From Symbiodinium natans (Eukaryota > Sar > Dinophyceae > Suessiales > Symbiodiniaceae), in NCBI GenBank assembly GCA_905221605.1, contig CAJNDS010002457.1, forward strand, positions 1-64,000: a stretch of 64,000 nucleotides of DNA, in the 5' to 3' direction. The position numbers and the translations under genes were made by a program. Below, piece after piece: positions 22,499 to 32,700 of the stretch. How positions within the stretch are numbered: the stretch's first letter is position 1; each line of letters starts with the position of its first letter. The notes beneath the pieces are model-generated. The model was given only the letters and a program-made list of their open reading frames with translations. It was not told the DNA's origin and did no database searches.

Positions 22499-22734
22499 GT
22501 GATGCCCCTACATGATGGTCCTGTTTGGGGTCCTCATTAAAAGGCGGCCCCCCTCTCTTATTTGGGGTACCCAAAGAGGGACCGTAATTTTGAGAACTGA
22601 CCATATGATGCCATTGCAAGGTTCGGATTAAGCAAATTCGCCTCGGCTTCCTGCCGAGAAGCGTCTGGAACAAGCAGACCCGGATCGGGCCTCCTTCCCC
22701 CTAACCCAACCCTTTCCCCCCCCCCGCCCTGTGG

Positions 22735-22960
22735 AACCTCCCCCCAATCGCTTGGAAGACCCTCCCCCCCCCACACCACCCTACCCCCCCCCCCCCCACC
22801 CCCCACCCCCCACCCCCCCCCCCCCCCCCACCCCCCACCACCCCACCCCCCCACCCCCCCCCACCCCCCCCCCCCCCCCCCCACCCCCCCCCCCCCCCCC
22901 ACCCCTCTTACCCCCCCCCCCCCCACCCCCACCCCCCCTCCCTTTAACCCCTCTGCCCTC
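22735..22960 (+). repeat. C-rich tract
   Basis: Long homopolymer-like CCCCCA/CCCACC stretch. The Pro-rich and Gly-rich open frames over it are artefacts. 22960-23970 has no gene I can support. Confidence 0.9.
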
Positions 22961-23974
22961 CCTCCCCTTTTTTTGCGAAACCCTCTTTCGTCCTTTCCTG
23001 GCCGGCCCGGCTGCCGAGGCGGCGCGCGCAAGCGTTTACAATTAAGCAAGCACTTATCATACAGCGGGCCAGTGAGAGCCCTAGCTTGCTAAAGGCCTGC
23101 ACTTATGTGAGCATGCGGGTTGGTTCATTAGAGGGGGGGCTTAGACCCCAAACCCAAACCCAAACCCTAAACCCTAAACCCTGCTGCAACACTCCTCCCC
23201 CGAATGTTAAGGGCACCCGCACAAGCGGAACAGTTGAGAGAACTGACCAAATCGGCATTTCCCCTGCAAAGCGCTCGACCTCTTACTATTGCAAACCCCC
23301 GAAAACGGCACCTCTCATGGTTTTCGGAAACCACCATATGGGAGTTTACGACAATAAAGGACCCCTGTACCCCAAATGATAGGATTCCCTTATAATAAGG
23401 ACCCAAAAAGGTACCCCAAATTTCGGAAACCTCCCTGGAGCTCCAGTCCTGGGCAACATCGTAGTGGCCAGGACCGGCGCTGTCGCCTGGCTTGCCTCGG
23501 CGGCAGTGGGGAGCGGGCAACCTCACTCGAAGGCTCCTAGAGAGGGAACTGGGGGTTCGCCCTAAGCCCTAAAGCCAAAAGCCTAAAGCCTAAACCATAA
23601 ACCGTTATGCAGGGGACCTTCCTCACCTGAAATAGGGCCTACAAAGTGTGATCCTCGGCATGCAGCATGTCCATATCCACTGGGTTGGCCCTTACGTCAA
23701 AGTACAGGATCCAAAGCAGGAAAACATGAGACATCCCAATAGCCAACCTAGTCCAAACGCACACGCTTGCTGCAAACATCTGCGTGTGGCAATTTGACGA
23801 GCAGCGCGCCAGTCGTTGCTGTCCTGAGGTCTCCCGGAGCTCATGGACCCTAAACCCTAAAACCCGTCACCGACATGCTCTTCACAATGGCTTAGCGGCT
23901 CGACACAGCTGGAATAGCTGGAACCTTTTCGGGAGCTGGGATCCCGAACAGAACACCCCATCACCCCAGCGTGG

Positions 23975-24500
23975 TCACCCAAAGCTCGGGTTTTCGTCCA
24001 AGCTGGTCCGCGCGCGAGCCAGCACGTCGGTTTTCTTCTTCAGCCACACCAGCTCCTCGCTTTTCACGACCATCAGCTCCAAGCAAGGCAGCCGCTGCAG
24101 GTTCGCCAGGGCATACAAGACTGTGCTTAGGCGAGCGTCGCCCCCAAGGTCCAAGAAGCAAGCCCTGACATCGGAAGCTGTCGCATCTCGGGCCTTCAGA
24201 TGCTCCTCCATCGCGTGAAGGCTACGATCCAGCGCATCGGCCACGCCGAAGTGGAGCGCTGGAAAGCGCCTGGAGGCCGCGCGCACCGCGTGCGTACTGC
24301 GGTCGAGGCCCAGAACCCGCCCGGGGGCGCGCTCCGCAAGCAGGGAGGTCGTGAGGCCCTCGTGGCAGCCGAACTCGACCAGCCACTGGCCCGGAAGCGC
24401 CACCGTCGCCGCAACCCGGCGGTATTCGCGAGTTCGGCCGCAGAGCAAGAGGCGCATGAAAGCCATGCCGCGCACCGGCCATGAACAAGGCTCTCGTGCG
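23975..24500 (-). CDS. SAM-dependent methyltransferase-like open frame
   Basis: An uninterrupted GC-rich frame to TGA just above 23970. It reads GQWLVEFGCHEGLTTSLLAE, a class I methyltransferase motif I (VEFGCHEG), followed by GRVLGLDRSTHAVRAASRRF (acidic residue after beta 2, LGLDRS) and a motif with ACFLDLGGDA. About 160-200 residues, shorter than most enzymes, so it may be one large exon or a gene with more exons upstream. The open frame continues up to 24580, but the conserved part begins near 24490. No specific substrate can be named. It lies between PG-rich exons at 25.6 and 21.0 kb, so either those belong to two genes or this sits in an intron. Confidence 0.55.
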
Positions 24501-24747
24501 CCAAAGGCAATCCTAGCAACACTAAAAAGAACGGCATAGACGGATGCAGAGTTCGAATGGTGTCTGGTGTCCATTCCCAACTTAACTAAGAGTTTGATAT
24601 CCGTGCTGCGGCTCTTCCATGGAAGGACGAAAACCCCCCAGGCCTGCGGCTAACAGAATTAAGCCTAGAAATCCTACACCAGCTCCCCCCCAACTAAACT
24701 ACTCTAGCAGCTCATCAGAAAAGATCTGAAGCAGGGTATATATTTCT

Positions 24748-24846
24748 TGTACCCCCAAAAGGGCACCAGGTATATACACTCACCAATATTAAAAAGGAAC
24801 CATATATACACTCACCAAGAACAGTCATATAAACCCTGCTTCATAT
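24748..24846. repeat. Dispersed repeat ATATACACTCACCAA, copy B
   Basis: Second copy of the element at 22402-22498, same orientation. Each includes an internal tandem CACTCACCAA motif. Confidence 0.8.
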
Positions 24847-25630
24847 GAACGTAAGCGGCTTGCATGGCCCAAGGATGGAATCAGAGTTCAGGATTTCAGT
24901 GCTCAATAGTATTCAGGATTCAGAATTAGGGTTGAGGGGTTCCAGGACAGTGCATAGGTTCCCTGAACCAAGGTCCCTTTGTGGTTGCCCTCCTACCGAG
25001 ATTCAAAATTTTGAAGTTCGGCGTGCGAAGTGGTTATTGCCAAAAAAATCCTGAGCATTGCCCCTCGAAGCCAAGGCTGTTGCCTGACAATCTGAGCGAT
25101 ACCCCCTTAGAACCTCTATGAACATTGAGTTTAACTTATTCCCTTGGGCTGTATATAAATAGAAGCATATTCTTAAGAAGCCCGGCTCCCGAGCATCAAC
25201 CAGCTGGGCCCCGGCACCAGACAGCTCTTGTATGCCATCCTTGCGACCCTGTCGGATCAGCCGGCCGTCTCCAGCCTTCCGAAACACGGCAGAGCTCAGT
25301 TCAGGGTTTGGGGTTTGGGGTTTGGGGTTTAGGTTTAGGGTTTGGGGCTTGGGGATTAAGGTTTAGGGTTTAGGGTTTGGGGCTTAGGCTTCAGGAAGCT
25401 CTGGGTTCAGGGTTCAGGGTTTCGGGCTCGGGGGATTCTAGGCTTAAGTGTTCAAGTGACATGCTAAACACCCTCCACCCGCCTAAATCCCAAGCCTGCA
25501 CACCTGTCGCCAAACTTTCGAACGTAAACCCTACACATCCCTACGCGGCTTAACACCTTTTCTTACCCTAGCTCTGCGCTCTGAACCCGTAAACCCCGAA
25601 ACCCTGCTCTTCCCACAGTCTGAGCAAAGC

Positions 25631-25676
25631 CTCGTCGTAGCCGAAGCACTGGTGGTCTCGAGGGATGGAGGGCGCA
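25631..25676 (-). CDS. STPG2-like exon (APSIP...FGYDE)
   Basis: Reads APSIPRDHQCFGYDE with CAG acceptor and GAG|GC donor. The IPxxxQxxGYxE pattern is the alternating block of sperm-tail PG-rich repeat proteins such as STPG2, from family knowledge. Supports the view that the PG-rich exons of this region form an axonemal gene. Confidence 0.55.
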
Positions 25677-25699
25677 CTGGGCAGGGCACAGCACCAGAC

Positions 25700-25830
25700 A
25701 GCCCTTTAGGGTTTAGGGTTTAGGGTTTAGGGTTTAGGGTTTAGGGTTTAGGGTTTAGGGTTTAGGGTTTAGAGTTTAGAGTTTAGGGTTTATGGTTCAG
25801 GGTATAGGGTTCAGGGTTTAGGGCTTAGGG
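25700..25830 (+). repeat. TTTAGGG array
   Basis: Begins about 25 bp above the APSIPRDHQ exon. 25850-26560 is unique GC-rich DNA; open frames exist but none is recognisable. Confidence 0.9.
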
Positions 25831-26569
25831 TTTAGGGCCCTGATCACCCGCGGACTTCGGCTTCAGGCCCCTCAACTCCAAGAGTCTAAACCCCGAATAT
25901 CGCAAGCTCCACCCCGAGAACCTGAGGAAAAACAGCGCTTCGAAAAATCCCCCCACCTTGCCCCTAAAACCCCAACTGCAGCGATTTGGGGTTTTTTTTT
26001 GTTGTTGCTTCAGCGCAGGCAGGCATACCAACGGCTCCTCACCGACCCGCTCTGGAGTCGAGGTCACCCAAGGAAAAGTGGCGGCAGGGGTGCAGCCAAC
26101 AAGTGTCACCCCAGGCCCTCAAGAGTGTTCCGAGTGTTCCGATTTCGGAGACCGGGCTCCCGCCTCCTTGTCTCCCACGGTCCTCAGTTGTGACCGGCTG
26201 GGCTGCTCATCCGCGTGCACTGAGACTGTAAGGCCCCTTCCTCCAGCTCGCAGTCGGGTGCCTGTCTCAGCCTCCGAGGCCTGCGGCTGAAAGCAACATT
26301 CCGGGACAGTTGCGCGCCCGACCCGCTGGCCTGCTTATTACAACCACGGTGGAAGCCTGGGCTCACACTCTGGTACAGTTGCCCGCCTTTTGCCCTGAAT
26401 GTTGTTCTGTCTGGGAGCTGTGCTGCCTGCTGTCCTGAGCGCGTCACTTCACACACGTGCCACTTGGTCCTTAAACTCTACCAACCTCGCTTGTCTGAAA
26501 GGGTAAAAAACTACACCCCCACACTGCTGAATCCTAGTCCCTGAATCTTGAAACCCCGAAACCCCAAAC

Positions 26570-26980
26570 ATCCCGAAGACCCTAAAACCCTAAACCCTGA
26601 AAGCCCTAAACACTAACCCTAATAAACCCGACACCCGAAAACCTTAAACCCTAAACCGTAAACCCTAAACCCTAAACCCTAAACCCCAAACCCTAAACCC
26701 TAAACCCTAAACCCTAAACCCTAAACCCTAAACCCTAAACCCAAACCCTAAACCCTAAACCAACCCTAAACCCTTCAAACCCCAAACAGGGGCCCCCAAG
26801 ACCTCGTCGACTTGAAGAGCAAGCGCTGCTCGGCCTCAGAGGCAAATCGAAGGAAAAAGGGGAAAACGGCTCCAGGGTTCAGGGATTGGGTTGATAAGGG
26901 GCTTAGGGTTTAGGGTTTAGGGTTTAGGGCTTAGGGCTTAGGGTTTAGGGTTTAGGGTTTAGGGTTTAGGGTTCAGGGAT
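26570..26980. repeat. CCCTAAA then TTTAGGG arrays
   Basis: CCCTAAA 26580-26770 and TTTAGGG 26900-26980 flank the 26803-26834 exon. 27000-27480 has short telomeric stretches only. Confidence 0.9.
26803..26834 (-). CDS. PG-rich-repeat-like candidate exon
   Basis: GAG|GCC acceptor, reading AEQRLLFKST, then AG|GT donor. Short (32 nt). Upstream intronic sequence also reads RFASE in frame, so the boundary could lie higher. Confidence 0.35.
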
Positions 26981-27484
26981 TTCGGGGCTTTGGGGCTTTG
27001 GGGTTATTTGAGGCTTCAGAGGTCTGGGGCTCTTCCGGGCTTGACAGGCTTCGGGCTTTAGGTGCATGAAAGCAAAAAAAAAAGTGGCTAAATCAAGCTA
27101 TCGTCAAAACCCCCCAAACCACCCCGGAACGGCCAACAGATGTTGTGAGATTCGTTATTCCGAACCCTAAACCCTAAACCCTAAACCCCTTATCAACCCA
27201 ATCCCTGAACCCTGGAGCCCTTTTTCCATGTCTCCTGAACATAGGGGTATGGAGCCCTCTGCCTGCTGTTGCCACGTGACATGACTTCTTGCAGCTGTAG
27301 CATGTGCTGCTAACTAAACGATAGGAGCACATTGAGAAAGCAGAATCCTAGACCCTAAACCCTAAACCCTAAACCCCTTAACTCTGACAAAAAAACAGTA
27401 CAAAGGGGAGAACATCCCAAGCCCTACACTCCGACCCTAAACCCCAAACCCTTGACTTACAACCCCAAAAGCCCTACACCCACA

Positions 27485-27597
27485 TAGCCGGGCTCTCTGG
27501 CAGGCGCCACCCCCATCGTCTTCGCCGCGGACACGGTCAGGGCGCCCGCCAGCGTCTGCTTCGCGGCGTTGTAGTCGCCAGGGCCGGGGCGATAGTC
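27485..27597 (-). CDS. PG-rich (SHIPPO/STPG-like) exon
   Basis: After CCGCAG|G the frame reads DYRPGPGDYNAAKQTLAGAL and continues through TVSAAKTMGVAPAREPGY to a possible GT donor. RPGPGDYN is a clear PG-rich repeat core. These repeats are typical of ciliary or flagellar microtubule proteins. Confidence 0.6.
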
Positions 27598-27689
27598 CTG
27601 CGGCTTTCAGGCTTTGGGCTCGGTCCCTGTAGCATTGTAGCTTCCACGGGTCAGGGCCGACCAGGGCCCGCAGGACTTCAAAGCCAAAC

Positions 27690-28340
27690 AAAGTTCCACC
27701 CTAAACCCTAAACCATAAACCCTAAACCCTAAACCCTCTGCTTGGGCTGCTTGAAGCTTCGGGTCTTTGGGGGAGCCTGCGGAGAAGACGTAAACCCCAT
27801 ACCCTACAAGCCCTGTAGGCCCTACAAACCCTGTGGAAACCGAAAAGCCCTGTAAGCCCTACAAACCCTCTATATAAACCTTATCAACCCCATATGGCCA
27901 ATAAACCGTAAAGCCTACAAACCCTCAACAAAACCCTAACCCATCCCTAACCCTTTCCCCTTTCCCCGAAACCCTAAACCCTAAACCCTAAACCGTAAAC
28001 CCTAAACTCTAAACCCTAAACCCTAAACCCTAAACCCTGCCTTCTTGCCCTGGTGGTCGAAGCGGGACGACCCGCAGGTGAACGGCACATGCTTCTTCGG
28101 CAGGCCGTGGTCGTAGGCTGGACAGTGGTTTTGGGGTTGAAGGGTTTGGGGGCTTGGGCTTAGGGCTTCAGACACGCTAGGCAAAAACCCTAAACCCTCA
28201 ACCCTCCACCCTAAACTCCCTACCCTGAACCCTAAACCCTCAACCCTAAACCCTAAACCCTACCCCAAAACCCTAAACCCTAAACCCGAAAACCCTTAAC
28301 CCTTAACCCTGAACCCTGAACCCTAAACCCTAAACAGAGA
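27690..28340 (-). repeat. CCCTAAA blocks between PG-rich exons
   Basis: Blocks at 27700-27740, 27966-28040 and 28180-28340, touching exon ends at 28041 and 28353. Confidence 0.85.
28041..28117 (-). CDS. PG-rich-repeat-like exon
   Basis: Reads AYDHGLPKKHVPFTCGSSRF followed by DHQGKK, with CAG acceptor and AAG|GC donor running straight into a CCCTAAA block. PFxxGSSRF is the usual second half of a SHIPPO repeat. Confidence 0.5.
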
Positions 28341-28352
28341 TTCCCCCCAGGC

Positions 28353-28396
28353 CTTTGGGGACCTTCGGGTCGTAGCGCGCCGGATCGAGGCCCAGG
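28353..28396 (-). CDS. PG-rich-repeat-like candidate exon
   Basis: Reads LGLDPARYDPKVPK between GGCAG acceptor and AAAG|GC donor. Composition fits SHIPPO-type proteins, but the PGPG core is absent here. Confidence 0.4.
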
Positions 28397-28429
28397 CTGC
28401 CGCAGAGCAAGGGATGGAGGGAGGTTTGG

Positions 28430-29700
28430 TCTTTTGGGGGGAGAGACTTTAGGGTTTAGGGTTAAGGGTTTAGGGTTTAGGGTTGAGGGTTTAGGGTTTA
28501 GGGTTTAGGGTTTGGGGTGTAGGGTTTAGGGAGGCTTTAACGTGCGTAGGGTTTAGGGCGTAGGGTTCAGGGTTTAGGGAGACTTTTTGATTTAGGGCCG
28601 TCGGGCTTGCGGGGTTTAAGGCTCCAGGCTGTTCGGCCTACATAGTGTATAAGTATACATGTATATGTGTGAATTTTACACGATATAGTTACATCCCAAA
28701 AGGGACAGCATGGCAGCTGGTACTTCAAGAACACAGAGGGCACAGCGCGTCGAGTCTCGAGAGGTCTGGGGTCCTGGCGAATTGTCCTTCTTCCCTTCGA
28801 AGAGACCCTGCACGACAGCGTGTCTAGGGTTTAGGGTTTAGGGTTTAGGGTTTAGCGTTTAGGGTTTAGGGTTTCGGGATTAGGGTTTAGGGTTGAGGTT
28901 GTGATGCGGGGGTTGCTTGAAACTACGGTTTCCTAACACTAAACCCTAAGCCCTAAGCCCTAAACCGTAAACCCCTACAACCCCCCCCCCCCGTCTGCGA
29001 GTCAAGTCCCTGGCACCCCGCAGCTGCAGCTGCACCTTTATTTCCAGCCTCCGCCCTCCCTGAGCCATGGAGGGCAGGTGCCAAGGCCCTCGGAAGGTTC
29101 CGAGCGCGTCTCCGTGCATGTATTTCTTCGGGGCTGAAGACCCTAGACCCCAAAGAAGGTTAACCGCTTAATTTGTACTAGAATTATGTGTAAATATATA
29201 TATATATAACCAAACAAGGTTAAAGGTTAACTACCCAGCCCCGAAGAGTTATAGGTAACCATCCCAGGTTGACTGGCAAAGCTGCCCAAAACTTTCTGGC
29301 AGCTGCAGGCTGCGTGGTCTGCACACCCATGGAAGCTGTACAGAACAGGAGGGATTGATGGGCGTAGCAGCTTCACGCAAGGCCTTACTAAATTCCCGCG
29401 GCGGAGCATGACCATCCCGCCACACTCGCTCGCAAAAGTGCCCCTGTACATAAAAACCAGATTGCTGCCTCAACTTAGGCAGGGCGGCATGTCGCCAGCA
29501 TCCAAGCTGGTCCAAGAGAATCGGGATTCCAATCCCTACAACAAGCCACCGCAGGGAATACTATAGGGGCCTGAAAAATAGGTTTGTTTTTTTTTTTGCG
29601 GGGGGGGGGGGGGGTTACTCTAGTAGAATTATATGAAGGGACCTTATGGGAATTCCATCAGTCATTCTTCCGACCCCTATATTACTTCGCAATCATACGC
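28430..29700. other. Region between PG-rich exons and glutamate 5-kinase
   Basis: TTTAGGG-type blocks at 28448-28590 and 28825-28890; unique DNA elsewhere. A minus-strand frame at about 29250-29515 (WRHAALPKLRQQSGFYVQGH ...) is open and protein-like but not assignable; it may be an exon or a retroelement scrap. Confidence 0.4.
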
Positions 29701-29710
29701 CCCTTGGGCT

Positions 29711-32700
29711 TCAGTGGTGCTGCTCTGCCACAGGCGTCAGCACCACACTCTCCTCCGGAAGGAGGCTGGGCAGGGTGCAGGCCCCGTCCTCATCAAAACT
29801 GACGCGGGCCCGGGCGATCTCCACGTTGCCTTGGCTGACTTCTGAACCCCTCCTAGAAGTTTACCTTTAGGGATCCTTCTTGTAGTCTCTACCAAAAAAC
29901 CCAAAAAGGTTATAAAGTCCCAAAAAACCAACCAACAAGAGAGCCAAGTTGCGGTTGAAGACCCTAAAAGTTTAACTCTTAGGCTCCTTTTTGTAGTTTC
30001 TACCAAAAACCCAAAAAGCTAAAGTCCCAAGAGCCAAGTTGCGGTTGAAGACCCGCACCCCCCCGTGGTGCGCGGTGCCCGACAGGCTCTTTAGGCCGCC
30101 GAGGCCGCCCTGCACGGCATCCAGGACGAAGTCCTGGCTCTTGGTAGGGGATGAGGGAAGGAGGGCCCTATGTAATCCCTTAAAGGGGTTTAGGGTTTAG
30201 GGTTTAGGGTTTAGGGTTTAGGGTTTAGGGTTTAGGGTTTAGGGTTTGGGGTTTGTGGTTTAGGGTTTAGGGTTTAGGGTTTAGGGTTTAGGGTTTGGGG
30301 TTTGTGGTTTCGGGTTTAGGGTTTAGGGTTTAGGCTTTAGGGGACGAAGTCCCGCAGGTCGGCGTTCTGCGAGTTGGGGTCGGAGAGGTCCACATCTCCT
30401 GGGTCGACTCTTGCCCCGGAACTTGAAGCCGGCTACCAGGAGAAGCTTACGCTACGATTTGGGCGGGCTATTGTAGGGGTCCCCTGATGTTCGTAAACCA
30501 CCAGATGAATCTGAGCCCTAAACCCTACACCCTACACCCTACACCCTACACCCTAAACCCTAAACCCTAAACCCTAAACCCTGAACGAGCCCGGTCTCCG
30601 ACCACGGGCAGGCTCAGGATCCACCGCTCGGCCTCCGACAGTTGCTCGCCCTCCTCGGCCGCAAAGAGGGTGCCTTCCGGCTCGGTCTCCACCAACTCCT
30701 GGGGCACCGAGGGGGCGTTGATTAGGGTTCGGGGTTTAGGGTTTAGGGTTTAGGGTTTAGGGTTTAGGGCTTCGGGTTTAGGGTTTAGGGTTTAGGGTTT
30801 AGGGTTTAGGGCTTAGGGCTTAGGGTTTAGGGTTTAGGGTTTGGGGTTCAGCACCAACTCCTGGTCGCTGAGGGTGTCCGACTCCAGTGGGCTCCGGCCA
30901 CTGTGCGTAGAAGCCTCGGCCGCTCGAAGCAAAAGAACGAGCTAACAGCATTCGCAACCGTAGGCGCAAAGCAACAGTAATCGTAGTAGCACTAGTGATA
31001 GTGATAATACATGTAATAGTAACAGTGACAGTAATCGTAATTGCAAGCACCTTAAACCCTAAACCCTAAACCCTAAACCCTAAACCCCAACTTCTGAAAG
31101 CAAGTTCTCACCTGCAGTGCCAGGGGCAGTCTCGTCATGGGAGAGGAAGCTGAAGATGCGCTCCGGGTGCTTGCCTTGCGTAAGGGACTTACTAGGGTTT
31201 AAGGTTTAGGGTCCTTACATGCCCGAAACCCTAAACCCTAAACCCTAAACCCTAAACCCTAAACCCTAAACCCTAAACCCTAAACCCTACAAAGAGTGGA
31301 ACCGGCGTGATGGACCGCAGCTTTTTTGCTTCAGAGTTGCCATGCAAGATGCCGCACGGGATGCCGGCGCAGTGGGCCGTCCGAGCGGCGGCCACCTGCG
31401 GATGCCAGTAGTGAGAAACAATCATTGTCGAGGGTTTGGGGTTTAGGGTTTAGGGTTCAGGGTTTAGGGGTTTAGGGGTTTAGGGGTTTAGGGGTTTAGG
31501 GGTTTAGGGGTTTAGGGGTTTAGGGGTTTAGGGGTTTAGGGGTTTAGGGGTTTAAGGGTTTAGGGGTTTAGGGGTTTAGGGGTTTAGGGGTTTAGGGGTT
31601 TAGGGGTTTAGTAGGCAGTGCAGTTGCCATAAGACTAAGAGTACCTAAAAAGTCGTAGCAGTGCAATGAAAGTAGAAGTACGAGTGGAAGTCGTAGTTTG
31701 GCATGTGCCCCCCTAAAATGTCTTTTTTTGGGGATCCCTATCAAGGACTGGTAGTATAAGGGGGACATCCCAAGTAGTAGTACTCTAAAGAACCCTCTGC
31801 CCAAGGCCACCTTTGTTGACATGCCGCCAGTTCCCAGGGAGGAGCCCGGCTCGCGCGTGTCGACGTTCAGCTCGAAAGCCTGGCGCGAAAAGGGCTTTGG
31901 GACTTCAGGCTTTAGGGTTTGGGGGTTTGGGGTTTAGGGTTTCAGGGTTTGGGGTTCAGGGTTTGGGGTTTGGGGTTTAGGGTTTAGGGTTCAGGGTTGG
32001 GGTTTAGGGTTTGGGGTTTGGGGTTTCAGGGTTTGGGGTGTAGGCCGTGTAGAGTTTAGGGTTGCGGGATTAGAGCTTAGGGTTCAATAAGCCTTCCGTT
32101 CCGGCTAAGCCCGGCACCATGGAGCTAGAACAAGCATCCAGGACAGCTGAGGACCCCAAACCCTCCATCCTGCAAAATCCCCGAATTCTCGGAAACCCTA
32201 AACCCTAAACCCTAAACCCTAAACCCTAAACATTCTCGGAAACACGCCTCGCTGACCACGCGCATGGGCTCTGCCGAGGGGTCCACGTTCGGGTTGGCCT
32301 CGGGCTGAGCAGAACTTCCAAGTTTAGGGTTTAGGGGATTTAGGATTTAGGGTTTAGGGTTTAGGGTTTAGGGTTTAGGGTTTACGAGAGCCCTCTCATG
32401 ATATACGCATGTAACAAAACAAAACCTGAGTCTGCTGCAAGAGCATCATGCCGAAGCAGAATTGTGGCTTAGGAACTACAAGAGCCTGCAAGCCTCGCAG
32501 GTCTTTCAAGCTCAAAGCGAGAAACCCGGGCAAAGTACACGGAGCAGGAGGCAGAGGCTCAGCAAGAAATTGCCCGAACGCGGTTTAGTGCCAGGGGTCC
32601 TTTTGGGAAGCCTTGCTCATAGTGCGTCACGATTACGGTGATGAGCCAGACCAACATTGACAGAGACCACGCACAACATTTGGGGTGGGCCTACAGCGGC

